Source of the DNA: Dasypus novemcinctus
Lineage: Eukaryota; Chordata; Mammalia; Cingulata; Dasypodidae
Direction of reading: 5' to 3'
DNA length: 64,000 nucleotides
NCBI RefSeq assembly: GCF_030445035.2
Contig: NC_080677.1
Location: forward strand, 26,857,513 to 26,921,512
Made by a program: the position numbers and the translations under genes. The notes under the pieces were generated by a model. The model was not told the DNA's origin. It saw only the letters and a program-made list of their open reading frames with translations, and ran no database searches. Below are positions 23,087-34,489 of this stretch, in pieces (the first letter of the stretch is position 1; each line of letters starts with the position of its first letter).

Positions 23087-23486
23087 TTAAAAAAAAAGAT
23101 TTATTTTATTGATTTCTCTCCCCTTCTCCCCCATTGTCTGCTCTCTGTGGTCTTCTGTATCCACTTGCATTATCCAGCAGCAGTAAGAATCTGCACCTCT
23201 TTTTTGTTGTGTCAGCTTGCTGTGTCAGCTATCTGTGTGTGTGTGGTGCTACTCCTGAGTAGGCTGTGCTTTTTTCACATGGGGTGGCTCTCCTTATGGG
23301 GCGCACTCCTCATGTATGGGGCACTCCTATGTCGGGGCACCCCTGCAAGGCATGGCACTCCTTGTGCACTGCAGCACTGCACATGGGCCAGCTTATTTCA
23401 CACGTCAGGAGGCCCTGGGGATCGAACCCTGGACCCTCCATATGGTAGATGGACACTCTATCAGTTGAGCCACATCTGCTTCCCAT
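23087..23486 (-). mobile_element. DAS-III-like SINE
   Basis: 13-bp TSD ATATATCATGGAT at 23074-23086 and 23487-23499. The head reads antisense as GGATCGAACCCTGGACCCTC and GAGCCACATCTGCTTCCC. Confidence 0.92.
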
Positions 23487-24707
23487 ATATATCATGGATA
23501 TTAAATCCTTGTTGGATATGTGATTGCCAAATACTTTCTCCCATTGAGTTAGCTGCCTTTTCACTCTTTTGATAAGGTCCTTTGAGGTGCAAAAGTGTTT
23601 AATTTTAAGGAGGTCCCATTTGTCTGTTTTTTTTTTCTTTTGCTGTTCATGCTTTGGATGTAAAGTTTAATAAAATACTGCCTACCACAAGATCTTGAAG
23701 ATGTTTTCCTACGTTCTCTTCTAGGGCTTTCATGGTTGTCGCTTTTATATTTAGATTCTTGATATATTTTTAGATAATTTTTGTATAAGGTTGAGATAGG
23801 AGTCCTCTTTCATTCTTTTAGATATCAATATCCAGTTCTCCCAGCACTATTTTTTGAATAGACTTTTCTGGCCCAGCTGGGAGGACTTGACAGCCTTGTA
23901 AAAATCGCTTGACTGTAGATTGTGAGGGTCTATTTCTGAGTTCTTAGTTCAATTCCATTAGTCAATTTGTCTGTCTTTATGCCAGTACCATGCTGTTTTA
24001 TTACCACTGTAACTAAGTAGTATGCTATAAAGTCAGGAAGTGAGAGTCCTCCAAATTCTTTATTTTTTTAAAAAGACATTATTTTGGCTATTTGGAGCCC
24101 TTTACCCTTCCAAATAAATTTGATAATTGGCTTTTTCATTTCTGCAAAAATTACTGTTGGGATTATTATTGCGATTGCATTGCATCTGTAAAGCAGTGTG
24201 GGTATTTAGTCTTCCATTCCATGAACATGGAATGTCCTTCCATTTATTTAAGTGTTCTTTGGTTTCTTTTACCAGTGTTTTGTAGTTTTCTGAATAGAGG
24301 TTCTTTATGTCCTTGGTTAAGTTTTTTTCCTAAATATTTGATTCCTTTAGTCGCTATTATAAATGGAATTATTTTCTGATCTCCTCCTCAGATTGCACAT
24401 CATTAGTGTATAGAAATGTTACAGATGATTTTGTATTAATTTTGTAACCCGCCACTTTGCTGAACTTGTCTATTTATTCCAGTAAATTTCCAATAACTTT
24501 GTTGTGGCTTTTTCATGATTTTCTAGATATAGTATCATATAATCAGTGAATAGTAAAAGATTTCCTTTTTCCTTTCCTATTTCAGTGCCATTTATTTCTT
24601 TATCTGGCCTGATTGTTCTACCTAGAACTTCTTATACAATATTGAAAAACAGTGATGATAGTGGGCATCCTTGTCTTGTTCCGATCCCACTGGGAAAACT
24701 TTCATTC

Positions 24708-25446
24708 TGTAGCAGTTTGGTGTTGTTTGTGGATTCCAAAAGTAGATATTGGATTGTGTTTGTAAATTGGTCTGTTCCTCTGGGCATATTAGATTGCATT
24801 AAATTCAGAGGTTTCACTTTTACTTGGTTAAATTATGATTAGGGCTTTGATTTGACCATGTCAGTAGGATGGAGATGGGGACTCACAGAGAAAATGATAG
24901 TGCAGGGGAGAGAATTTTTTAGTTTTTGATGCTGGAACCCTGGGAAGTAAATGCATGGAGAAGGAGAACACAGAAGTAAATACACAGGGGAGGAACACAG
25001 AGGAATTGAGACAGCTCATTAGACACAGCAGAGGCAATAAGAAGAGAGTTGAGAAATTCACCTTAAGTCTTACTGGTTGTCCCTTGTATGTGATGGTCTG
25101 CTTCTTCCTTTCTGCTCTCAGAATTTTCTCTTTATCCCTGATGTTTAACATTCTGAGTAGTATGTGTTTTGAAGTAGGTCTATTCACATATGTTCGGATT
25201 GGGGTATGCTGTGCTTCTTGGATATGTAAATTCATTTCTTTGTGAGAGTTGAGCAATTTTCAGCTATTATTTCATCAAGTACTCTTTCTGCCCCTTTTCC
25301 CTTCTCTTCTCTTTCTGGAACTCCCATGACAGCCTTCCCCTTGTGTCCTAAAACCTGGAAGATCTTTTTCCAGGCCATTTCTGCCTGTCCTCTAGCTATT
25401 TTTCTGGGAGTGAAGAGAGTCCCTTGTCTTTCTAGTCTGCCATCTT
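24708..25446. mobile_element. Hybrid block in the old L1: LTR fragment joined to a displaced L1 ORF1 piece
   Basis: The left part (24708 to about 25045) starts TGTAGCAGTTTGGTG and follows the 5' portion of the LTR family seen at 62938-63475 (AGATATTGGATTGTGTTTGT, GATTAGGGCTTTGATTTGAC). The middle (about 25060-25325) is antisense L1 ORF1, matching 28840-29070. The rest (25326-25446) is of unclear origin. On each side lies the L1 reverse-transcriptase region, with about 260 bases of L1 missing compared with 51430-51710. No clean TSD was found. Confidence 0.6.
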
Positions 25447-25943
25447 CCCGGAAGTGTGTAATTCTTTTAATGTGCTTTTGGAATTGGTTCGCAAATGTTT
25501 TGTTGAGAATTTTTGCATCTATATTCATTAGAGATATTGGTCTACAGTTTTCTTTTTTAGTAATATATTTATCTGGCTTTGGTATTAGGGTGGTATTGGC
25601 TTCATAGAATGAGTTTGGTAGTATTCCTTCCTGTTTGTTTTTTTGGAGGAGCTTGAGAAAGACTGGTATTGGATCTTCTCTGAATGATCAGTAGAATTCA
25701 CCTGGAAGCCATCTGCTCCTGGACCATTCATCTTTGGGAGTTTTTGATGACTGTTTCAATCTCTTCACTTGTGATTGGTTTGTTGAACTCTTCTATTTCT
25801 CTGGGGTCAATGTAGGTTTTCATGTGTTTCTAGAAATCTGTCCATCTCATCTACATTGTCTAGTTTGTTGGTGTACAGTTGTTCATAGTATCTTCTTATG
25901 ATCTTATTTCTGCAGTGTCAGTGGTAATGTCCCTCTCTCATTT

Positions 25944-26348
25944 TTTTTAAAAGATTTATTTTTTATTTATTTTCTCCCCATCCCCTCCGCCCAGTTGTCT
26001 GCTCTCTGTGTCCATTTGCTGTGTGTTCTTCTATGACCACTTCTATCCTTATCAGCAGCACCAGGAATCTGTGTTTCTTTTTGTTGCTTCATCTTGTTGT
26101 CAGCTCTCCATGTGTGCAGCACCATTCCTGGGCAGGCTGCACTTTCTTTCCTGCTGTGCGGCTCTCCTTACATGGCACACTCCTTGCATGTGGGGCTCCC
26201 CTACGCGGGGGACACCCCTGCGTGGCAGGGCACTCCTTGCGCATATCAGCACTGTGCATGGGCCATCTCCACACAGGTCAAGGAGGCCGGGGTTTGAACC
26301 ACAGACCTCCCCTGTGGTAGGCAGACGCCCTATCCATTGGGCAAAGTC
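25944..26348 (-). mobile_element. DAS-III-like SINE
   Basis: Flanked by CTCTCATTT at 25935-25943 and 26349-26357. It shares the long body and the antisense GGTTTGAACCACAGACCTCC head. Confidence 0.88.
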
Positions 26349-26586
26349 CTCTCATTTCTGATTTTAAAAATTTTCATCTTCTCTCTTTTTTTCTTTGTCA
26401 GTTTAGCTTAGGGTTTGTTGATTTTGTTGAACTTCTCAAGGAACCAACTCTTGGTTTTATTGATTCTATCTATCGTCTTTTGTTCTCAATTTCATTTATT
26501 TCTGCTCTGATCTTTACTATTTTTTTTTTCCCTTTGGCTTGGTTTGGGATTAGTTTACTGTTCTCTTTCTAGTTTCTTCAATTTTA

Positions 26587-26620
26587 TCTCTCTCTCTTTT
26601 TTTCTCTCTCTCTCTCTCTT
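26587..26620. repeat. (CT)n microsatellite
   Basis: Interrupted CT run at the tail side of the following short SINE. Confidence 0.75.
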
Positions 26621-26702
26621 TTTGAAGGTACTGGAGATTGAATCTAGGACCTCATACATGGGAAGCAGGTGTTGAACCACTTGAGCTACTTCCATTCCCC
26701 AC
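26621..26702 (-). mobile_element. Short DAS-type SINE
   Basis: Antisense B box (GAGATTGAATCTAGGACCTC) and A box (CCACTTGAGCTACTTCC). Confidence 0.8.
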
Positions 26703-26785
26703 TTTTTTCTCTCTTAATGTAAGCATTGGTCGCTATACATTTCCCTCCCAGTACTGCCTTTGTGGTGTCACATGTCCTGTAGGGT

Positions 26786-26877
26786 TATTTTTTTTTTTAA
26801 GTCCTGGGGGTTGAATACCAGACCTCATATGTGGGAAGCAGGCACTCAACCACTTGAGCTACATTCACACCCTGCAT
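26786..26877 (-). mobile_element. Short DAS-type SINE
   Basis: T-rich tail at the left, then GGGGGTTGAATACCAGACCT and CCACTTGAGCTACATTC. It sits only about 80 bases from the previous copy. Confidence 0.82.
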
Positions 26878-27688
26878 AGATTTTGATATTTTGTTCTCAT
26901 TTTCATTTGTCTCAAGATGTTTATGGATTTCTCTTGCAATTTCTCTTTTGACCCACTGAATATTTACATTTAATCTCCATATGTTTATGAATATTCCCTT
27001 TTTCTGTCCATTATTGATTTCCAGTTTCATTCCATTATGATCAGAGAAAGTGTCTTGTATAATTTCAATCTTTTTAAGTTTATTGAGACCTCTCTTGTGA
27101 CCTAACATATGGTCTACCCTGGAAAATGACCCATGAGTGCTTGAAAGGAATTTATTTCCTGCTGTTTTGAGGTGCAATGCTTTATAAATGTCTATTAGGC
27201 CTAGTTCATTTATCATATTATTCAAATCTCTGTTTCTTTATTTATACTGTCTTTATGTTCTATCCAATACTGAGACAGTTGTGTTAAAGTCTCTAAATAT
27301 TATTGTAGAGACAGTTATTTCTCCCTTCAGTTTTGTCAGGGCATACCTTATGTATCTTGGGACACACAGGTTAGGTACATAAATATTTATTATAATTATT
27401 GTTTCTTGGTGAATTGTCCCTTTTATTAATATATAATGACCATCTTCATCTCTTATAGCAGTTTTGTATTTAAAATCTATTTTGTCCAATATCAGTATTG
27501 CTACTCCAGCTCTTTCTTAGTTACTATTTGCATGGAATATCTTTTTCCATCTTTTCACTTTGAACCTGGTTGTGTTTTTACATCTGAGGTGAGTCTCTTG
27601 TAGACACCATATAAATGGCTCATATTTTTTTATCTATTCTATCACTCTATGTATTTTCATTGGGGAGTTCAAGCCATTAACATTCAAT

Positions 27689-28099
27689 TTTTTTTTTTAA
27701 AGATTTATTTTATTTATGTCTCTCACCTCCCCCCCCTTTGTCTGCTCTCTGTGTCCATTCACTGCATGTTCTTCTGTGTGCACTTGCATTGTCAGGTGGC
27801 ACTGGGAAACTGTACCTCTTTTTTGTTGTGTCATCTTGCTGCGTCAACTCTCCATGTGTGCAGCCCACTCCTGGGCGGGCTGCACTTTTCTCACGTGGGG
27901 CGGCTTTCCTTGTGGGGTGCACTCCTTGTGCGTGGGGTACCCCTACGCGGGGGCACCACTGCATGGCACAGTACTCCTTGCACACAGCAGTACTGCACGT
28001 GGGTCAGTTTACCACATGGGTCAGGAGGCCCTGAGGATCGAATCCTGAACCCTCATATCATAGGTGGATGCTCTATCAGTTGAGCCACATCTGCTTCCC
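27689..28099 (-). mobile_element. DAS-III-like SINE
   Basis: 10-bp TSD AACATTCAAT (27679-27688 and 28100-28109), within L1 between ORF2 and ORF1. Confidence 0.9.
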
Positions 28100-28371
28100 A
28101 ACATTCAATCTTATTACTCTAAAGGAATTACTTACTCCATACATTTTGTCCTTTGGCTTTGCATTTCCCCATCTTACTATTTTCTGGCTTTTTACTCTTT
28201 AATTTACCCTTTTTAATAATCTTCATTTCTACACTCTCAAGTCTCTTGCCCTTAATTTTTCCTTTCAGGTTGCAGCATTTCCTTTAGTAAATCTTGTAAT
28301 TCTGGTCTTTTAGTAATATACTCTCTCAGGTTTTGTTTGCCTGTGAAGACTTTGAACTCACCCTCATTTTT

Positions 28372-28699
28372 TTTTTAAGATTTATTTTTTATTTATTTCT
28401 CTCCCCTTCTCCACCCCAGTTGTCTGCTCTCTGTGTCTATTCTCTGTGTGTTCTTCTGCATCCACTTGTATGCTTGTCAGCAGCACCCGGAATCTGTGTC
28501 TTTTTTTTTGTTGTTGCATCAGCTCTCTGTGTGTGCGGCCCCCCTCCTGGGCAGGCTGTGTTTTTTTTGCATTGGGTGGCTCTCCTTAAGGGGTGCACTC
28601 CTGCGTATGGGGCTTCCCTATGTGGGGGACACCCCTGCATGGCATGGCACTCCTTGCACGCATCAGCACTGCACATGGACCAGCTCACCACACATCACT
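28372..28699 (-). mobile_element. DAS-III-like SINE, 5'-truncated
   Basis: Flanked by CTCATTTTT (28363-28371 and 28700-28708). The tail and body are present, but the tRNA-like head that ends other copies is missing, so it is a 5'-truncated insertion. Confidence 0.85.
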
Positions 28700-29249
28700 C
28701 TCATTTTTGAAGGACAGTTTTGTCAGATACAGAATGCTTGGCTGGCCATTTTACTCTTTTGGTACCTTTAATACATCATACTACTTTCTTCTCACCTCTG
28801 GTTTCTGATAGGAAAATGGCATTTAAACTTATTGAAGTTTCCTTGTATGTGATGCACTGCTTTTCTCTTGCTGCTTTCAGAATCCTCTCTTTATCTCTAT
28901 TATTTGTCATTCTGAATAGTAGGTGTCTTGGTGTAGGTTTATTCAGATTTATTGCAATCCTTCTTGCATTGACATTTATACCTTTCATAAGGCTTGGGAA
29001 GTTTTCAATCATTATTTCCTCAAATATTCTTTCTGCCCCTTTTCCATCCTCTTCTCCTGAGATACTGGTAACGCATACATTTGTGCATTTCCTGTTGTCA
29101 TTCAACTCCTTGAGATCTTGTTCCACTTTTTTCTGTTCTTTTCTCTTTCTGTTCTCCTATTTTTTCTAGTTCAGATGTTCTGTCTTTGAAATCACTAATT
29201 TTAACTTCGAGCGATTCAAATCTGCTCTTATGTGCCTCTAATGTATTTT

Positions 29250-29335
29250 TTTTAAAGGAGGTACTGAGGATTGAACCCAGGACCTCATACATGGGAAGAG
29301 GAACTCAACCACACACAAGCTACATCCACTCCCTC
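29250..29335 (-). mobile_element. Short DAS-type SINE
   Basis: GAGGATTGAACCCAGGACCT with an antisense A-box remnant; first of three adjacent copies. Confidence 0.8.
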
Positions 29336-29349
29336 TAATGTATTACTAC

Positions 29350-29437
29350 TATTTTGAGGTACTCAGGCTGGGGACTGAACCTGGGACCTAGTATGTGGGA
29401 AGCCAGAGCTCAACCGCTGAGCCACATCAGCTCCCCT
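29350..29437 (-). mobile_element. Short DAS-type SINE
   Basis: GGGGACTGAACCTGGGACCT then CAACCGCTGAGCCACATCAG; second of three adjacent copies. Confidence 0.8.
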
Positions 29438-29566
29438 GAGTTATTTTTTGTTTGTTTGTTTACTTTTAGTTTGTTCATTTGCTTTTAGGAGGCACTGGGA
29501 ACTGAACCTGGGACCTCCCATGTGGGAAGCAGGTGATCATCTGCTGGAACCACATCTACTCCCCTC
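29438..29566 (-). mobile_element. Short DAS-type SINE
   Basis: T/G-rich tail, then GGGAACTGAACCTGGGACCT and a diverged A box; third adjacent copy. Confidence 0.8.
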
Positions 29567-29578
29567 TAATGCATTTTA

Positions 29579-30003
29579 TTTTATTTTTTAAAGATTTATT
29601 TATATTTTTATTTATTTCTCTCCCCTTCCTCCCCCACCCCGGTTGTCTGTTCTCTGTGTCTATTTGCTGCGTCGTCTTCTTTGGCCGCTTCTGTTGTTGT
29701 CAGCAGCACGGGAATTTGTGTTTCTTTTTGTTGCGTCATCTTGTTGTGTCAGCTCTCTGTGTGAGCGACACCATTCCTGGGTAGGCTGCACTTTGTTTTG
29801 CACTGGGCGGCTCTCCTTATGGGGCACACTCCTTATGCGTGGGGCTCCCCTACATGGGGGACACCCCTGCGTGGCACGGCACTCCTTGCGCACATCAGCA
29901 CTGCGCATGGGCCAGCTCCACATGGGTCAAGGAGGCCCAGGGTTTGAACCGTGGACCTCCCATGTGGTAGATGGACACCCTAACCACTGGGCCAAGTCCG
30001 CCG
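29579..30003 (-). mobile_element. DAS-III-like SINE
   Basis: Flanked by CCCTCTAATGCATTTTA (29562-29578) and CCCTCTAATGTATTTTA (30004-30020), a 17-bp TSD with one mismatch. A full-length copy. Confidence 0.92.
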
Positions 30004-30777
30004 CCCTCTAATGTATTTTAAATCTCATCCATTTTGTCTTTCTTTCCCATAAGCTCTGTTACTTTTCTTTGCAGGCTTTCAATTTTTCTTTATGCTCTCC
30101 AAGTGTCTTTTTAATATCCTTTATCATTTTAGTCGTACTTTCTTTCAATTCTTTGAATTGACTTAGGAGATTTGCATGATTATCATTGATAAGTTGTCTT
30201 AAATCCTGTATCTCTTTTGGATATTTAGTTTATTCCTTTGGCTGAGCCATCTTTTCCTGTTTCCTAGTGTGGTTTGCAAGTTTTTGCTGATATATAGGCA
30301 TCTGAATTTGTTGGTGAATTTGAATTTACTCTGATAGTCAATTTCTCCCTCTTGCCTAGTGTTTCTGCTTTTTTTTTCTTTCCCACAGATCTTCTTTGAT
30401 TTTTGGTTCAACTTATTCTAAGTCTTAAAAATTGCCCCGCTTAGTTTATCAAAATTGGTTCAGGGACTCCCTATTGGGGTGCAGATTTTTTCTCAGTCAG
30501 CTTAGGAAAGACCATTAAACAGTTTTTCCCTGTGCAATTCCATGAATGGCCAGCAGATGACAATTGTCTATGAATCTTTCCATGGAGGTGTTTCCTTTAC
30601 CTTTGCTTTCCAGTGTTTATGGTCTATTATGAAAGCTGAGACTCAAAGCTGGCTCTACTGGCCAAATTGAATGAGGAGAAGCCCTCTGACTCACCCTCCC
30701 TCATCCCTTATAACAGTTGACAGTGAAGAAGATGCCTGTTCCCCTCTCAGTCAGCTGCTGTAAGCCAGGTTTTTATT

Positions 30778-30983
30778 TTTTTTAGGTTATTTTTATTAGG
30801 GAAGTTATAAAACAATCACGCACATGTGTGAAATTCCCATACAAGACCCTTCCATCAACACACTACATTGTTGTAAAATATTTGTTACAGATTATGAGAT
30901 AATATCATCAGATTATTACCACTAATTATGGTCTATAACATGTATTTGGTATATTTTTTCCATACCTCCCTATAATTAACATA
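30778..30983 (-). mobile_element. 5'-truncated L1 3'UTR insertion
   Basis: About 206 bases match the second 3'UTR module of the long L1s (ATTTGTTACAGATTATGAGA, ATCATCAGATTATTACCACT). AGCCAGG followed by TTTTA-rich sequence flanks both sides and is a likely, slightly diverged TSD. It is a short dead-on-arrival L1 copy inside the old L1's 5'UTR. Confidence 0.65.
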
Positions 30984-31340
30984 TGAGCCAGGGGTTTTAT
31001 CCTAGCTTAATGTCTTGAGGGTGGGAGATGAGATCCCTTCCTGGCTGCCATGGGGGTTTGGTAACTCATGTTTGCAATTTCAGGTTCTTTGTCTCTCTGT
31101 TTCTCACCTTCCTGGGAGATTTGCGGCACTGTCCTGGTCTGCTGACCCTCAAAGCATTCCGTCAGACAGCTTTTGGCCCTTTCTCCATTGTCTTTGTGAG
31201 AAAGCTGTGCTCTGCCTGCCTACTCTCATTATTTTCCCAGGACTCTGATTTGAGATTTTGGCAGTTGTAGAGAGGGTGATTTTTGATCCAAGGTAGCTTT
31301 TGTTTACTGGATCTCTTTCCTTTACCTTCCTATCCCCTTA

Positions 31341-32895
31341 GCAACCACTCTTTCTTGCTAATTTCTAACATGTCAAGATAATTTTGGTTGATTACCACTT
31401 ACGACTTTCATTTGGGATTTTTAAAAAATAATTTTTAGTTGAATGGAAAAGACTGATAAATGTGAAAATAAAACTCATCATTTTTAAGGTCAGTAGGAGG
31501 ATGGATGAAGTAGTGAATGTGTAGTCTTCAATATTCATAGTGTCTCATAACGTGTTCTAAGTTGACATAAGCAGCCTTCTAAGAGCTTAGGTTAGTGAAG
31601 GGAATAAAACGAGAACAGGTGAGTGATTGGTGAGTGTGGCCCTCTGGGGATGTGGCTTCACCTCCAGGAACTATTGAACTACTATACCCCACCCTTTCCC
31701 CTTATGCAGGCATGCCAGAGTCCAGTGACTTATCAAGGCTGAAAAGTCTTTATACTTTCTTTTGATTCTTTTTCCTGGCAGCTCATAGAATCATTGCTTT
31801 CAAAGTCCATTTCAACTCAGGTATGAATATAGTAAACTCCTTTGCCGAGAGCTAAATGTATTTGCTCTGAGTGGCATATTTTCTCCTGTTGGGTAGAAGA
31901 CTTAGGGGGGGGAAACTTCACATCTGTACACCACTTTACAGCTTAGAAAGTGCCTATAGAGTCTCTTTATCATTTGATCTTCAAGATGGTTTTTTGAAGT
32001 AATGGGCCAGATGACCTTGTTCCCATCTAATACTTCATTTATTATTGATGACATGCTTTGTCTTAGATCACTTGCAGTTGGTTAGACTTAACAGGTGGCC
32101 CATTATTAATTCTTCCAGGCAGCCTGGTGCCAGGGAAGGAGGCTCTGGAATCGCAACTGTTGGCCCTGACAGTTCCTGACTGCTTATCTGGAAAACAAAA
32201 TGGTCCTGACCTTATCAAAATAATTTATGCAGGACACTTAAGTTCAGGCCTTGGGACAAGGTAGTCATTTAGTACATATTGGTTACCTTTACAGATAAAT
32301 CAATGACCAGAGATGTAGGTAGTTTTTCCTGAACTCCTACCTATAGTGGATAGGGGGAGCTAGGATACAGGTCTTTTGATTTCTAGTCCAGTTCCCTTTC
32401 CACAACACTGTGATGATACGTCAGTGGAAATAAAACAACAAATTGAGTGAGGATGGTAAGGAAAAGAAAGGGAAAGGGATCAGAGTGAGAAACCAAAGTC
32501 AAGGGGAAGCAAAAAAACCCACCAAAACAAAAACAAAAACAAAAAAAAACACCCAAAAACCAACCCAATCCAGCCAAACTTAACAAACAAAACAACAAAC
32601 TACAATGCAGTTCCCAGGCAGTGGGGTGCCAAAGTCCTAGATCTCCTGCTCCTGGGGTCCTGACACAGACCCCCCACAGTTATGCTCTCTCTGGTGTTAT
32701 ACCGTCTATAATTTACTCAAAATGTGCCACACAGACAGAGGTGTATGAGTGTGTATATGTGTGTGTTTGTGTCCCTATGCACATGTGCATGCTTATTTTA
32801 ATCTGCCCCCTAGGGATGGGTCATTAACGTGGAGTAGGGAGAAAGGATAAACCCAAGTGCAATTTGGACTCTAGTTAAACAATTGTATGGCATGC
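31341..32895. other. Single-copy-looking DNA
   Basis: No exon recognised. A MIR-like scrap may be present near 31920-32010. An A/C-rich low-complexity stretch lies at 32510-32600. Confidence 0.3.
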
Positions 32896-32913
32896 ACTAC
32901 AGTAGTATTTTTC

Positions 32914-33833
32914 TTTTTTTTTTTTTTTTATAATTTTTTTTATTTTTTATTGACTTTGTAATAATATTACATTAAAAATATATATGTGAGGTCCCATTCA
33001 ACCCCACCCCCCCACCCCCCCCTCTCCCCCCCCCCCCCCAACAACACTCGTTCCCATCATCATGACACATCCATTGGATTTGGTAAGTACATCTTTGGGC
33101 ACCTCTGCACCTCATATACATTGGTTCACATCATGGCCCATACTCTCCTCTATTCCATCATGTAGGCCCTGTGAGGATTTACAATGTCCGGTGATTACCT
33201 CTGAAGCACCATCCAGGGCAGCTCCATGTCCCGATGACGCCTCCACCTCTCATCTCTTCCTGCCTTTCCCCATACCCTTTGTCCATTATGTCCACTTTTC
33301 CCAATCCAATGCCACCTCTTCTATGTGGACACTGGATTGGTTGTGTCCATTGCACCTTTATGTCAAGAGGAGGCTCAGATTCCACCTGGATGCTGGATGC
33401 AATCCTCCCATTTTCAGTCGTAATCACTCTAGGCTCCATGGTGTGGTGGTTGTCCTTCTTCACCTCCATCTTAGCTGAGTGTGGTAAGTCCAATAAATCA
33501 GATTGTAGGTGCTGGAGTCTGTTGAGGCTCAGGATCTGGCTATCACATTGTCAGTCCAGAGATTCAAATCCCCTAAATATATCTTAAACCCCAACATTAA
33601 CTGCACCTCCAGCACATTAGCATGAAAGTCTTATGAAGGGAGATCCCATCTGAGTCCAGATTCATCACACATAAACACCATTTCCAAAGAGGGGCCATCT
33701 GCCCTGGTAGTTAACCCCATCGGCCATGACCATAACTCCCATGGGTCTCTTTAGCCCTCAAAGGAACCAATATCTGGGGGTTGTATCTGCTTTATCTGTC
33801 TCTCTGACTCTGCTCAGTTGTGCATGAGGGCAA
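32914..33833 (-). mobile_element. 920-bp poly(A) retroinsertion, probably L1 3'UTR-derived
   Basis: Bounded by an exact 18-bp TSD, ACTACAGTAGTATTTTTC (32896-32913 and 33834-33851). The left end is poly(T), so the sense strand is minus, and just inside it is a long C tract (33001-33040), a G-rich tract in sense. A G-rich tract shortly before the poly(A) is a feature of mammalian L1 3'UTRs. A diverged relative lies at about 47190-47606. Short open frames on both strands (up to 138 codons) have no known domain. I infer a 5'-truncated L1 copy of a lineage different from the long L1s here. Confidence 0.7.
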
Positions 33834-33851
33834 ACTACAGTAGTATTTTTC

Positions 33852-34022
33852 AAAGTGCAATTGGAAACCCCTTTCCTCAGAATTACTTGGGGTTCTTTTT
33901 AAAATGTATTTTCCCAGGCCCCCCTCTAGACCTACTGAATCAAATCTGTGACAGCGAGGCCCAGAAATCTGCATTTGTACCCACTCCCCCAAGGAGAATC
34001 TAATACTCTAAAAGGTTGAAAG
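33852..34022 (+). mobile_element. MER5-like DNA transposon
   Basis: AGAATTACTTGGGGTTCTTT, GACCTACTGAATCAAATCTG and AGAAATCTGCATTTGTACCC follow the MER5 order. The left edge coincides with the TSD of the 920-bp insertion. Confidence 0.6.
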
Positions 34023-34334
34023 TCACTCCCTGTGGCGTTCACAGCATATTTTGAGGGCTCAGTGGCTGGCTCAGGACTAGTAGGAGATGTAACTGGGATC
34101 AAGTGAGATCATGGATGTCCAAGGGCTTTGAAACAGTATGTATCTATCTGACGTTGATTTGATTTTCATGGAACCTACTGAGACCAGGAAAACTGACTCA
34201 CGGGGGCAACATCAATTGAGCTAATGCATGAATAGCACTGGAAACTGATGTGGGCTCTATTCATATTTGACCTTCTCAGAGTCTCCTCTGCCTAAAAACA
34301 ACTAAACCCGAGTAAAAGAAATAAAAATATCTTA

Positions 34335-34430
34335 ATATCTTTTTATTTTTAAAGGAGGTGCTGGGGATTGAATCTGGGACCTTGTATATGTGAAGAAGGC
34401 ACTCAACCACTGAGCTACATTCACTCCCCA
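34335..34430 (-). mobile_element. Short DAS-type SINE
   Basis: GGGGATTGAATCTGGGACCT and CAACCACTGAGCTACATTCA in antisense, T-rich tail at left. Confidence 0.85.
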
Positions 34431-34489
34431 GCTTGTCAAAATTTTAAATCAAAATGACATCTTGGAAAAATATTTTGGATTTTTATAGT

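Larger units (their letters stand above)
22949..31340 (-). mobile_element. Old LINE-1, right half (ORF2, ORF1, 5'UTR), heavily interrupted
   Basis: Continues the element that began at 13690. ORF2 runs to about 27670: the minus-strand fragments include LRGLNKLKKIEIIQDTFSDH and KLKGEITVSTIIFRDFNTTV of the endonuclease region. ORF1-like parts follow at about 28.1-30.2 kb (minus strand GAERIFEEIMIENFPSLMKG). A 5'UTR of different type, without the 107-bp monomers, runs to roughly 31.3 kb. At least eleven SINEs and one hybrid block are inserted. The outer 5' limit is approximate. Confidence 0.75.

Noticed and set aside
13690-31340. A new multi-gene system hidden in the 17-kb block
   Set aside because: Every segment I could read resolves into L1 parts, SINEs or the hybrid block; no independent genes remain.
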